In this document: positions 22,005 to 30,687 of the stretch, piece after piece
Position numbering within the stretch: the first letter of the stretch is position 1
How the letters are laid out: the number at the start of each line of letters is the position of its first letter
Assembly (NCBI GenBank): GCA_964534415.1
Contig: CAZHOL010000003.1
Location: 1-45,452, forward strand
From: CAYLNC01 sp964534415
GTDB taxonomy: Bacteria > Patescibacteriota > Minisyncoccia > Phycocordibacterales > JAACPR01
DNA: 45,452 nucleotides
Reading direction: 5' to 3'
Notes under the pieces: generated by a model
What the model was told of the DNA's origin: nothing
The model's database searches: none
The model's input: the letters and a program-made list of their open reading frames with translations, nothing else
Program-made: the position numbers and the translations under genes

Positions 22005-22622
22005 ATGCAAATAGATTTCATCTTTCAAATAGCTATTTTAATAATGTCCGTGGTGATTCATGAGGTAGCGCACGGATATGCAGCATTGGCACTCGGGGAT
22101 GTCACCGCAAAATATGCCGGCAGATTGACTTTGAATCCTATAAAGCACCTAGATCCGTTCGGCTCGGTGATTTTGCCGTTGTTAATGTCTATGGTTCCTG
22201 GAGGATTAATGCTCGCTTGGGCGAAGCCGGTGCCATATAACCCATATAATTTGAGGAATAAGCGTTGGGGCGAGCTACTAGTTGCCATTGCGGGGCCACT
22301 TTCTAACATTGCAATCGCGATTTTAGTTGGTTTGGCTGTGAGAATAGCGATTTCAGCTGGTTTTTCTGGCCCAGCAATTAGTCTCGCCTTTATTACTATT
22401 ATATTGAACTTGTATTTGGCTTTCTTTAATATGATTCCTGTGCCACCGCTCGATGGCTCCAAGGTTTTGATGGGTTTGTTTCCTAAAATCGCCCCAAAAT
22501 TAAATCAGTTGTCACCAATTTCTGGAATTTTAATTATCGTCTTGGCGATTTCAATTTTTCCAAACTTTATTTTGCCGCCCGTTCTATTTTTTGCAAAAAT
22601 TTTAACCGGCATCTCGTTTTAG
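22005..22622 (+). CDS. Site-2 protease family protein (M50, FtsH-independent type)
   Basis: 205 residues with about six membrane spans. The zinc motif is HEVAHGYAALALGD near residues 19-32. The second catalytic site is NMIPVPPLDGSKVL near 145-158, with the Asp of the LDG motif. A GPLSN motif (IAGPLSNIAIAILVG) matches the family. No PDZ domain is present, as in the minimal M50 group. Such proteases cleave membrane-spanning regulators or signal-peptide remnants. The substrate is unknown. Predicted leader about 32 bases without an SD. Confidence 0.93.
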   Translation: MQIDFIFQIAILIMSVVIHEVAHGYAALALGDVTAKYAGRLTLNPIKHLDPFGSVILPLLMSMVPGGLMLAWAKPVPYNPYNLRNKRWGELLVAIAGPLSNIAIAILVGLAVRIAISAGFSGPAISLAFITIILNLYLAFFNMIPVPPLDGSKVLMGLFPKIAPKLNQLSPISGILIIVLAISIFPNFILPPVLFFAKILTGISF

Positions 22623-22695
22623 TTGAAGGTACATTTTTAATTTTAGAAATATTGCAAAAAGCGTGGAAAACATTAGAACATTTTATTATTAAATC

Positions 22696-22704
22696 TGTTA
22701 TAAT
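22696..22704 (+). promoter_or_regulatory. Extended -10 box of the giant secreted protein
   Basis: TGTTATAAT, predicted start about 22711, leaving a leader of about 45 bases to the ATG at 22756. Confidence 0.5.
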
Positions 22705-22755
22705 AAAATTTGAAGCTTGAAATGCCTGAGGGATTTTGACTTTAACAAAATAGTA

Positions 22756-25700
22756 ATGTCGTCCACACATTTACGCGAGCACATAAACAAAGTCATTTCG
22801 AAATTGTCGATTTTGTTTTTTGCTATTCTAACCTTTACTATCAACGCTAATCTGGCACATGCGACAACCTTGGGTTCATGCGGTGAGATTGCAGTTTCAG
22901 GAACATATACTCTGTCAAGTGATTTGGGTACAGTAGGTGCAAATTGTATCACTGTCACAACGAGTGGTGTGACAATTGACGGCTTGTCGACATATTCTGT
23001 CTTAGGAAATATTTCTGGTAACAGAACGAATTATACTTTGACAAACGTTGTTAGCACTGGCGACCTCTCAATTTTCTACTACAACAACGCTGCTGCCGAC
23101 GGTAACTGGGCAAACAAAGCTAACTGGTGGTTGGACTCTGCTTACACTTTGACTGCAAATAGATCTGGAATTACTGTGCCGAGTACGCAGGACACAGTCG
23201 TCGTCAATGGAAACGTCTCTCAAATTTCGACAGGTGTCGCAAGCGTCTTTAGTGCACGATTCATCAACAATGCAACTTGGAATGTTGGCTCCTCTATTAC
23301 TGATGGATTGGTGTGGACAAAATCCGATAACACGATTCCATCTGTTTCAGATACATCTTCAACTAATGGAAGGTTACCACTAGGTAATAGCGGAAGAGGC
23401 GATATGACACAAGTTTATCCAGTTTCAGTAATGAAGGATGGATCCACTTATAAGATGTGGTATCAGGGTGCTGATAATAGTTACAATAGAATTTTTTATG
23501 CTACTTCAGCAAACGGTTTAACTTGGACAAAGTATGACAACACAGTCCCAAGCGCTTCCGACACTACTTCAACTAACGGTAGAATTCCTGTTGGAACATC
23601 TGGTAAGGGGGANNNNNNNNNNNNNNNNNNNNNNNNNNNNNNNNNNNNNNNNNNNNNNNNNNNNNNNNNNNNNNNNNNNNNNNNNNNNNNNNNNNNNNNN
23701 NNNNNNNNNNNNCCAAGCGCTTCCGACACTACTTCAACTAACGGTAGAATTCCTGTTGGAACATCTGGTAAAGGAGATGATTTACATGCTCAGATTCCTG
23801 TTATATACAAAGATGGTGCAATGTATAAAATGTTTTATTCTGGTTATACTTCTGTGGGAAGTTTTTATTCCGGATTCTATGCTACTTCTCCAGACGGTTT
23901 AACTTGGACAAAGTATAATAACACAATACCATCGACATCTGATACCACCTCTACAGATGGACGTATTCCGAAAGGAAATGCAGGAAGATTAGATAGTACT
24001 GGTGTCTTGTTAACATCAGGATTACTCGATAATAATGTATTCAAAATTTGGTATTCAGGATATTCTGGTACAAACTGGAGAGGAGCGTATGCTACCGCAT
24101 CCAACTCATATCGCGCATTAAATCTATTTGTAAATTCCGAGGGAAGTGTTTTGTTTGAAGGAAATTCAAAATTTGGAAAGGGTACGATTTCAACATCTAA
24201 TAGTATTGCAGTGGATGAAGTTTCGTTTTCTGGAACATCAATAGCGACTGAAGCTGTAATATTGTCAGATGTTGTTAATATAAATACTTCTACATCAACT
24301 ACAGGTATATTTGAAATACAAAATTCCGGAGCAGTTGTGAATGTCGACAATGTCAGTGAATCTTCAACTATAAACATAGTTTCATCAAGCTCAACTTTGA
24401 ATTTGAACAATAGTGTCAATTTAAATTCTGTGACTGGTAGTGGATTGGAATTAAATTTAAATGATTCTTCATCGGTCGATTCATTCAATTTGGTTGGTAA
24501 TTCTACAATCAAATTCAATACTGATTATTATGATGGATCGAGCGCTTCAACAGACGGAGTTTTAGTAATAAACAATAGAACTTTCGCAGGAGTTATTCAA
24601 AGTGCAACAACATTGTTGGATTCAGACGATAATGAAATTACTGAGTTTGAATTTAGAGGAACGGCCTCGAACACTTCTCGTGGAATAGATGTACCAGTAT
24701 CGTTTTATGATTCATCAACAAACTCTGGAACTATTAGTGCGGATGTGACAGTGAACGCACCTGTAACGAGACCTATCGGAGGAACTATTACAGGAACAGT
24801 TTTATATCTAGGATATGATGGATTCTATTACAACAATGCTGCTGCAGATGGAAATTGGCTGAACTTAAGTAACTGGTGGTCTGACTCTGCACACACAACA
24901 CCCGCCACATTACCAACACAAATAGATGATGTTTTTGTGAGTGGTAACATTTCGAGTTTCCCAAATACAGGAAATGCTCTTAATACGGTTTCAGTGGCTG
25001 GAACTAACGGTGCGTGGTCACTGGGAACGTTTTCTGTTTCAATGTGGTATAACTCAAAAAACTCAAACTGGGTTCAATACATGTATAGTTCGGGAGGTGT
25101 GTTGTATATTCAAGTTAGAGGACAGGGATCAAACCCCCCATATTTTAGAGTGTATATGGGAGGATCTCATACTGATTTCTTTGCGCCGTCTGGTATTCCG
25201 AATGTTGTCGATAAGTGGACACATGTTGTATTTGTCCGTGCCTCAGACGGAAAAGGTTACATGTATTTTAATGGACAAGCATCTCCGCAAAATGGTGCGA
25301 ATGTGGGTACTACAACCTTGGTGCCCATCGCTGTTTTACCACGCGACTCCATAACTGATGAATTCATTGTCTACGACAAAGCATTAAGTCAGGCTGAAGT
25401 AAACGCCCTCTATAATAATGGTGCACCCGTGAAAATTACAGATCTCACCAATGTATATGCATACTATTCAATGGATCAGTCGTCTGGCACCACTGTTACA
25501 GACAATTCTGGTAACGGAAGAAATATAACTTTCTCAAGTGGTTATCCATCGTGGCAAAGCGGTATAGTAAGAAAAGAAGACTCTACCTTTCCAGAAGTTC
25601 AAAGCCTTAACATGTCCTCTGGAACAAATAGCACAACGATTCAAACAACATTAGGTGCAACTTTCTCTAATACTGCTGCGCACAATGGGACAGTGTTTGG

Positions 25701-28700
25701 TAGTGCGACATTCCTTGAGGATGATCCAACAATGTCGGCAAGTGCCATAGCATCCACAGATACGACTATTAAAAATAGATCACTAAATTTTAATGGTGTT
25801 AATGCATTTGGAACTGCCTCAAATCCAGGTATCACAGGTAACACTTTGACAATGTCAACCTGGGTAAAAGTTGACAACTATACAGGTGCGGCTTGGAAAC
25901 ATATATTTGGTTCTAATCTTGCGGTCCCAACCTCTTGTCCTGCTAGTCCATATACACCGTATATGTTTGCTGCGTATTCTGGATCACCTGGCGGAGTAAA
26001 TTTCGGTGTTTCAACTGGTGCGGACAGAACGTTTGTGTCTGTTGCTAATACATATATCCCACTAAATCAATGGACACATCTCACAGGTACATATGATGGA
26101 ACAACAATGAAATTTTATGTTAACGGTGTATTGAGAGGTTCTACTCCAAAGACTGGAAATATTACAGCAGCACCAAGCGGAGGCCTAACTTTTGGTAGTT
26201 ATCCGTGTGCGTCAAATAGGGACTGGTTCACTGGAGGACTCAGTGATACTGCTATTTGGAATGTTGCTTTAACTCAGGATCAGGTCACAAGTCTATATAA
26301 CAGCGCACCAGACAGAATTGGTGTCACTCCGCTATCATTCTGGAAATTTGATGCTGGTTCAGGTTCTACAGCAGCCGATTCTGTTGGAGGTAGAACAGTT
26401 ACATTAACAAGTACTCAATGGCAGAGTTCCGTGCCTCCAATTAAATATACTGATAACGCGACTTTGACTCGTATATATACTGCAGATGCAACAACAACCA
26501 AAGACTTCACCCTAAACAGTGGTCGTTGGTTCATCGAATCAGACGGTGCCGATATTGATTTGTCCGGAGCAACATATGCAGTTTCCACAACAACATATCA
26601 ATCAAACAAAAACGTTTTCCGAGCAAAGAACGGAGCAACATTTACAGAAAATCCAAGTATCAACGGAGGCGCGCATGTTGTTCCAAAGGTGGCTGTTAAT
26701 TCACCTGTTGCAGGAACGAATATACGCTGGAACCCAGATGTAGATTGGGACGATGCTGACACCTGTCAATACAAGTGGGGAGCAAACGGAACATATGCAA
26801 ATGTGAGTTGTGCTGCGGGAGGGTCAGATATACCAAGACCTACTGCTTTTGCAACAACAACTTTGTATGTAAAAGGTATCTATAATGACACTTCATATTC
26901 TGAACAACTTTCACCTTCGTTTGTCTATGATAATGTGGCACCAATTTCAACAGACTGTACTTTTGATATGGACGAATCAACCCGTCAATACTACTATCTC
27001 GAATCAGATGTCACAGGTGACTGTACTGCAACAGCAAACATCACATTGAAAGGCGCATCTACAACAGATGCGACATATACTTTGAATGGACAGATGATTG
27101 CAAATGCAACTTCGACAACAGCCGGATTTAATTTGAATTTGCAAAATATTATAATCACTGGAACAACTACTGCAAATGGAGGCGGAAATGGTAACAGAGG
27201 AGGAAGTATTACAGTGACTGATTCTACTCTTGCAAACATTGTTACAAACGGAGGAAACATCTCCCTCACAAATGTCACAACTGGATCAATTGATGCAGAC
27301 GGAAATACTGGCCTCTCAACTGCAGCCACAATCAGCATAACAAACTCCACAACAACTGACATCACGGCAAACGGAGGTACAGGAGGATCTGGTGTAGGTG
27401 GAAATGGAGCTGCAATTACAATCACAAATTCATCTGTCGGATTAGTTGATACTAATGGAGGTTCTTCCGGCAAACGCGGAGGCGCCGTCACAATCACAGA
27501 CTCAACAACCAGCAATATCACCACAAACGGTGGAGCAATTTCCATCACAAACTCTGTCACATCACAACTTGCCTCGAACTCAAACTCTGGAGGCATACTT
27601 GGCGGCAACATCACTGTCGATGTCTCAACCACAACTGCAATATATGCAAACGGTGGCAACATCACAATCAGTACCTCGTCTGTTGGACTCTTGGATTCAA
27701 CTTCACCAACGGCAGGAATTGCGGGAGGAGATATCACAGTTACCAATCCTGTTTCTGAAATACCAAGCATCACTACAAACGGTGGAGATGTAACTTTGAA
27801 TAATGTAGTTGTAGTTGGCTCAATCACAGCAAATGGAAATACTGGAGGTGTTTCTGCTGGAGCAATTTCAATTTCAAATTCAACAACAACCGCCATATAC
27901 GCAAACGGAGGAACACACGCATCCGGAAACGGTGGAAATGGTGCAACAATCACAATTGCCACATCAACAACAGGTTTAATTGAAGCTAGCGGTGCTGATT
28001 CGACAGGTGATGGTGGAGATGGAGGTATCATCACAATCACAAACTCAATTGGAACAAGCGCGACATCAACACCAATCACAGCAAACGGCGGAGATTCAAC
28101 TTCTTGTGGAGACGGAGGTGATTCTGGAATTGTCACAATTGTCGATACCACATACGGAACCATCACAGCAGAGCCAGGAGTTGGTTTCAATGGCGGCTGT
28201 CCATCAGATACAAAAAGTTCTGGTATCAGGAATACTGTCACAACTGTTGGTGAGGGACACTCTTCAATACCTAGACCATCAGCCCCTGTTACTCCAAGCA
28301 ACCCTGGTGCAATCGGCGGAGGAATCAATCCACTCTTCAGAAACGGTTTGAACGGATTGGACTTCACTCCAATTCAACAATTCAATTTGTTTGGAGACGG
28401 ATCTGGTGGTGGTTTCAAACCTATCGATGCTGGAACTACCAGATTACCTAAAGTCTTCACGGATCTAAACAGATTAAATGACTTCTTGCTGGACGAGATG
28501 CCAGTCGACATTCTGCCTAGCCTCGAGCTATTCGTCTTTGATGAAGTTTCTGGAGAACTAGCGGATTTGTTCCCTAACGCTTCAAATCTCCTAGCTGCTG
28601 CGGGCGTAGAAAGAACTCAGCAACTCGCTAGCCTATTCCGTAGTCCAAAACTTATCTCTGATATTGAAAACCCAGAGAAATATGGTCTTTTCAAGGTCTA

Positions 28701-29058
28701 CTCAGGCGACGTGCTCGTGAATACATATGTTGCATACGAGCAGGCAGTCGAAAACCTAGCACAATTAATCAAAGCTAACCCTTCTCAAATCATACATATC
28801 GGTACATATGTTAAAGGAAAAATCACAGATGATTCAAAAATCCCTTACATCGTATATCAAGGACAGAAGAAATTGATGACACCAACATTTGATGGATACT
28901 ACGCGACTTCAATAATTGTACCAAACCTAGAGGGAAGATATCTAATCGAAACTAGCTCGAGCGTTCAAATTCTGCTCGATGTTTTACCTCAAAACAATAC
29001 TAATGAGCAGAGCAAACCATGGGGCATCTTTAATCGATTGTGGAAATTGTTCCACTAG
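22756..29058 (+). CDS. Giant secreted multi-repeat protein, candidate surface adhesin (about 2100 aa, contains gap)
   Basis: ATG at 22756 gives a signal peptide (1-36, cleavage after AHA). I prefer it to the upstream TTG at 22717. FYYNNAAADGNW modules recur near 108 and 690, each with an NWW motif. Residues about 183-455 are 70-72-residue repeats with GLTWTKYDNT and SDTTSTNGRIP, like a beta-propeller/GH43-type sequence. Two LamG/concanavalin-like domains follow (about 745-895 with WTHVVFVRASDGKGYMYFNG, 1008-1190 with WTHLTGTYDGTTMKFYVNG). From about 1418 to 1815 is a Ser/Thr/Asn/Gly beta-helix with ITITNS and TANGG turns. The last 230 residues are a distinct domain ending KPWGIFNRLWKLFH, perhaps a membrane or cell-wall anchor. 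Binding target unknown. Confidence 0.85.
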   Translation: MSSTHLREHINKVISKLSILFFAILTFTINANLAHATTLGSCGEIAVSGTYTLSSDLGTVGANCITVTTSGVTIDGLSTYSVLGNISGNRTNYTLTNVVSTGDLSIFYYNNAAADGNWANKANWWLDSAYTLTANRSGITVPSTQDTVVVNGNVSQISTGVASVFSARFINNATWNVGSSITDGLVWTKSDNTIPSVSDTSSTNGRLPLGNSGRGDMTQVYPVSVMKDGSTYKMWYQGADNSYNRIFYATSANGLTWTKYDNTVPSASDTTSTNGRIPVGTSGKGXXXXXXXXXXXXXXXXXXXXXXXXXXXXXXXXXXPSASDTTSTNGRIPVGTSGKGDDLHAQIPVIYKDGAMYKMFYSGYTSVGSFYSGFYATSPDGLTWTKYNNTIPSTSDTTSTDGRIPKGNAGRLDSTGVLLTSGLLDNNVFKIWYSGYSGTNWRGAYATASNSYRALNLFVNSEGSVLFEGNSKFGKGTISTSNSIAVDEVSFSGTSIATEAVILSDVVNINTSTSTTGIFEIQNSGAVVNVDNVSESSTINIVSSSSTLNLNNSVNLNSVTGSGLELNLNDSSSVDSFNLVGNSTIKFNTDYYDGSSASTDGVLVINNRTFAGVIQSATTLLDSDDNEITEFEFRGTASNTSRGIDVPVSFYDSSTNSGTISADVTVNAPVTRPIGGTITGTVLYLGYDGFYYNNAAADGNWLNLSNWWSDSAHTTPATLPTQIDDVFVSGNISSFPNTGNALNTVSVAGTNGAWSLGTFSVSMWYNSKNSNWVQYMYSSGGVLYIQVRGQGSNPPYFRVYMGGSHTDFFAPSGIPNVVDKWTHVVFVRASDGKGYMYFNGQASPQNGANVGTTTLVPIAVLPRDSITDEFIVYDKALSQAEVNALYNNGAPVKITDLTNVYAYYSMDQSSGTTVTDNSGNGRNITFSSGYPSWQSGIVRKEDSTFPEVQSLNMSSGTNSTTIQTTLGATFSNTAAHNGTVFGSATFLEDDPTMSASAIASTDTTIKNRSLNFNGVNAFGTASNPGITGNTLTMSTWVKVDNYTGAAWKHIFGSNLAVPTSCPASPYTPYMFAAYSGSPGGVNFGVSTGADRTFVSVANTYIPLNQWTHLTGTYDGTTMKFYVNGVLRGSTPKTGNITAAPSGGLTFGSYPCASNRDWFTGGLSDTAIWNVALTQDQVTSLYNSAPDRIGVTPLSFWKFDAGSGSTAADSVGGRTVTLTSTQWQSSVPPIKYTDNATLTRIYTADATTTKDFTLNSGRWFIESDGADIDLSGATYAVSTTTYQSNKNVFRAKNGATFTENPSINGGAHVVPKVAVNSPVAGTNIRWNPDVDWDDADTCQYKWGANGTYANVSCAAGGSDIPRPTAFATTTLYVKGIYNDTSYSEQLSPSFVYDNVAPISTDCTFDMDESTRQYYYLESDVTGDCTATANITLKGASTTDATYTLNGQMIANATSTTAGFNLNLQNIIITGTTTANGGGNGNRGGSITVTDSTLANIVTNGGNISLTNVTTGSIDADGNTGLSTAATISITNSTTTDITANGGTGGSGVGGNGAAITITNSSVGLVDTNGGSSGKRGGAVTITDSTTSNITTNGGAISITNSVTSQLASNSNSGGILGGNITVDVSTTTAIYANGGNITISTSSVGLLDSTSPTAGIAGGDITVTNPVSEIPSITTNGGDVTLNNVVVVGSITANGNTGGVSAGAISISNSTTTAIYANGGTHASGNGGNGATITIATSTTGLIEASGADSTGDGGDGGIITITNSIGTSATSTPITANGGDSTSCGDGGDSGIVTIVDTTYGTITAEPGVGFNGGCPSDTKSSGIRNTVTTVGEGHSSIPRPSAPVTPSNPGAIGGGINPLFRNGLNGLDFTPIQQFNLFGDGSGGGFKPIDAGTTRLPKVFTDLNRLNDFLLDEMPVDILPSLELFVFDEVSGELADLFPNASNLLAAAGVERTQQLASLFRSPKLISDIENPEKYGLFKVYSGDVLVNTYVAYEQAVENLAQLIKANPSQIIHIGTYVKGKITDDSKIPYIVYQGQKKLMTPTFDGYYATSIIVPNLEGRYLIETSSSVQILLDVLPQNNTNEQSKPWGIFNRLWKLFH
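23548..23612 (+). repeat. Propeller-repeat segment left of the gap
   Basis: Matches 23713-23777 at 63 of 65 positions. Both differences are synonymous (AAG/AAA, GGG/GGA). Confidence 0.85.
23613..23712. other. Scaffold gap (100 N) inside the giant gene
   Basis: The flanks are similar but not identical, so this looks like a collapsed repeat, not a simple contig overlap. A unit is about 210-216 bases, which suggests roughly 145-151 missing bases if one unit is affected. Confidence 0.85.
23713..23777 (+). repeat. Propeller-repeat segment right of the gap
   Basis: Near-copy of 23548-23612. The next unit starts about 216 bases later. Confidence 0.85.
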
Positions 29059-29158
29059 AGAAGGTGAGTAAATGAGTTTGAATATATTATATTTGCTATA
29101 TAATATGATTAAACAATTAAATATTAAATCGAGAAATTAAAAATTAACAACAAATATT

Positions 29159-29536
29159 ATGAAATTAGGAATTGATAAAACAAGATTGAGCTCAAACGTT
29201 CTGATGATCGCACTGGTCATGATGAACATTTTCTTCGGAATACAATATACACAAAATATTAAAAACGAAGACAAAATGATCGAAGAACAGGCTGCACGAA
29301 CTGAACAGAGAATTCAGGTCGCTAAATTTCTCCGCCTCTTCATTGAGAAGGTATTGAGCACAAACGGTACAGTCTCTTTCGAGGACCGTGTTCAATTGGA
29401 GAACGACGTACGAAAACTGGGTGATGAACAAATCGTTAAACAATGGCAATCTTTCGTGGCTAGCAAGGATGGAGAACAGGCACAACAACGAGCTATTACA
29501 TTGATGTCACTATTGAGTAACAAGATGGTTAACTAA
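29159..29536 (+). CDS. Hypothetical membrane-anchored helical protein, 125 aa
   Basis: I do not recognise it. An N-terminal signal anchor (about 12-32, NVLMIALVMMNIFFGIQY) is followed by a charged helical region of about 90 residues with heptad-like Glu/Lys/Arg/Gln spacing (DKMIEEQAARTEQRIQVAKF). It lies 100 bases after the giant protein in the same direction, with no terminator between. A TATAAT-rich stretch could give it its own promoter. It may help anchor or export the giant protein, but only the adjacency supports that. No SD; the leader is A/T-rich with ACAACAAAT. Confidence 0.7.
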   Translation: MKLGIDKTRLSSNVLMIALVMMNIFFGIQYTQNIKNEDKMIEEQAARTEQRIQVAKFLRLFIEKVLSTNGTVSFEDRVQLENDVRKLGDEQIVKQWQSFVASKDGEQAQQRAITLMSLLSNKMVN

Positions 29537-29552
29537 GTCAATTTCCTGACGC

Positions 29553-29571
29553 AGACTCCTCAGTCTGCACC
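29553..29571 (+). terminator. Hairpin after the 125-residue membrane protein
   Basis: GCAGACT and AGTCTGC form seven pairs. There is no T run, so termination is weak or absent. Confidence 0.35.
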
Positions 29572-29607
29572 GAAACTCTGAAAATCTAATAATATTTAAA
29601 TTTCCTC

Positions 29608-29636
29608 TTGCATTTTAAAGTGTGATGTAGTAAAGT
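29608..29636 (+). promoter_or_regulatory. Promoter of rpsL-rpsG
   Basis: TTGCAT, 17-base spacer, TAAAGT. The predicted start leaves a 6-base leader without an SD. Confidence 0.55.
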
Positions 29637-29648
29637 GTTTCCCTATAT

Positions 29649-30059
29649 ATGCCAACAATAAATCAATTGGTAAAAAAGAACAGATTCAAAGCAAACCGAA
29701 AATCTCGAACCGGTGCTCTTGACCGTGGCTTTAATACCGTTAAAAATAAACCAACTTATTACCACTCACCATTCAAACGAGGTGTATGTACAAAAGTAAC
29801 TACAAAAACTCCTAGAAAGCCTAACTCAGCTGTGCGAAAAATTGCCCGAGTACGATTGTCAAACGGAATGGAAGTCACTGCCTACATCCCAGGAGAGGGA
29901 CACAATTTGCAGGAACACTCAGTTGTTCTATTGCGAGGTGGTCGTGTAAAGGATGTTAACCTTCGATACACAATCGTTCGAGGTGTTCTCGACGCCGAGG
30001 GTGTAAATGCTCGAAAAGTTTCTCGATCACGATACGGTGTAAAGAAACCAAAGGCTTAA
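29649..30059 (+). CDS. rpsL: Ribosomal protein uS12
   Basis: 136 residues. PTINQLVKKNRFK, RGVCTKVTTKTPRKPNSAVRK, PGEGHNLQEHSVVLLRGGRVKD and RSRYGVKKPKA are unmistakable. It is the decoding-centre protein of the 30S subunit. Two unusual sites are visible. The first Lys of the TPKKPNSA loop (E. coli mature Lys42) is Arg. The loop after KD reads VNLRYT instead of LPGVRYH, so the usual Pro90-Gly91 is missing. Arg codons are mostly CGA. Operon with rpsG, 14 bases apart. Confidence 0.98.
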   Translation: MPTINQLVKKNRFKANRKSRTGALDRGFNTVKNKPTYYHSPFKRGVCTKVTTKTPRKPNSAVRKIARVRLSNGMEVTAYIPGEGHNLQEHSVVLLRGGRVKDVNLRYTIVRGVLDAEGVNARKVSRSRYGVKKPKA

Positions 30060-30073
30060 TAATTTAATAAACT

Positions 30074-30544
30074 ATGCGAAAACCAGTAAAAAACAGAAAT
30101 ATTGTAAAACCAGACTTCAAGTACAATTCGATGAAGGTATCTAAATTCATCAATCATGTAATGTTGAACGGAAAGAAAAACATTGCTGAGAAAATTGTAT
30201 ATCAGGCTTTTGATATCATCAAAGAGAAAGAGAAAGTTGAAAACCCTTTGGAAATTTTCGATACTGCCTTGAAAAACGCGGCGCCTGCTGTCGAGGTTCG
30301 ATCAAGACGAGTCGGTGGTGCTAACTACCAGGTTCCACGAGAAGTCCGCCCAGAAAGACGAGCATATCTAGGAATGTCTTGGATCAAGAATGCTGCCAAG
30401 GCTAAAAAGGGCCAGCCAATGCACATCAAACTAGCCGAGGAGATTATCCTTGCAAGCAAAAATGAAGGTGAGGCGGTCAAGAAGAAAGAAAACACTCACA
30501 AAATGGCAGAGGCCAACAAGGCGTTCGCACACTTTGCTTGGTAG
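30074..30544 (+). CDS. rpsG: Ribosomal protein uS7
   Basis: 156 residues. It nucleates 30S head assembly on 16S rRNA. Landmarks are MRKPVKNRN at the start, VSKFINHVMLNGKKNIAEKI, NAAPAVEVRSRRVGGANYQVP and the C-terminal TENTHKMAEANKAFAHF-type helix (KENTHKMAEANKAFAHFAW). It is second in the str-type operon. Unlike E. coli, a terminator separates it from fusA. Confidence 0.98.
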   Translation: MRKPVKNRNIVKPDFKYNSMKVSKFINHVMLNGKKNIAEKIVYQAFDIIKEKEKVENPLEIFDTALKNAAPAVEVRSRRVGGANYQVPREVRPERRAYLGMSWIKNAAKAKKGQPMHIKLAEEIILASKNEGEAVKKKENTHKMAEANKAFAHFAW

Positions 30545-30559
30545 CATAACGGGAAGGGG

Positions 30560-30579
30560 CCACCGAGAGGTGGTTTTTT
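30560..30579 (+). terminator. Terminator of rpsL-rpsG
   Basis: CCACC-GAGA-GGTGG followed by six T. Confidence 0.85.
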
Positions 30580-30605
30580 CTTTATTTGACTGTTGTAAAA
30601 CCTTG

Positions 30606-30634
30606 CACTTCTCCATAAAATACGATACTCTAGT
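30606..30634 (+). promoter_or_regulatory. Promoter of fusA
   Basis: TTGCAC, 17-base spacer, TACTCT (approximate positions). Leader of about 47 bases ending in AACAATTAAAAATAT before the ATG. Confidence 0.45.
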
Positions 30635-30687
30635 GATACGAGTATACCTCGTTTTTTTCTTATTAATAAATAAACAATTAAAAATAT

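Noticed and set aside
27010..28200. CRISPR array in the repetitive region
   Set aside because: The repeats are degenerate, in frame and code Thr/Asn/Gly turns. There is no fixed repeat-spacer period.
26994..28367. 457-codon open frame on the minus strand inside the giant gene
   Set aside because: It is the complement of the Gly/Thr/Asn repeat region. The product is a Pro/Val-rich low-complexity sequence with no start signals.
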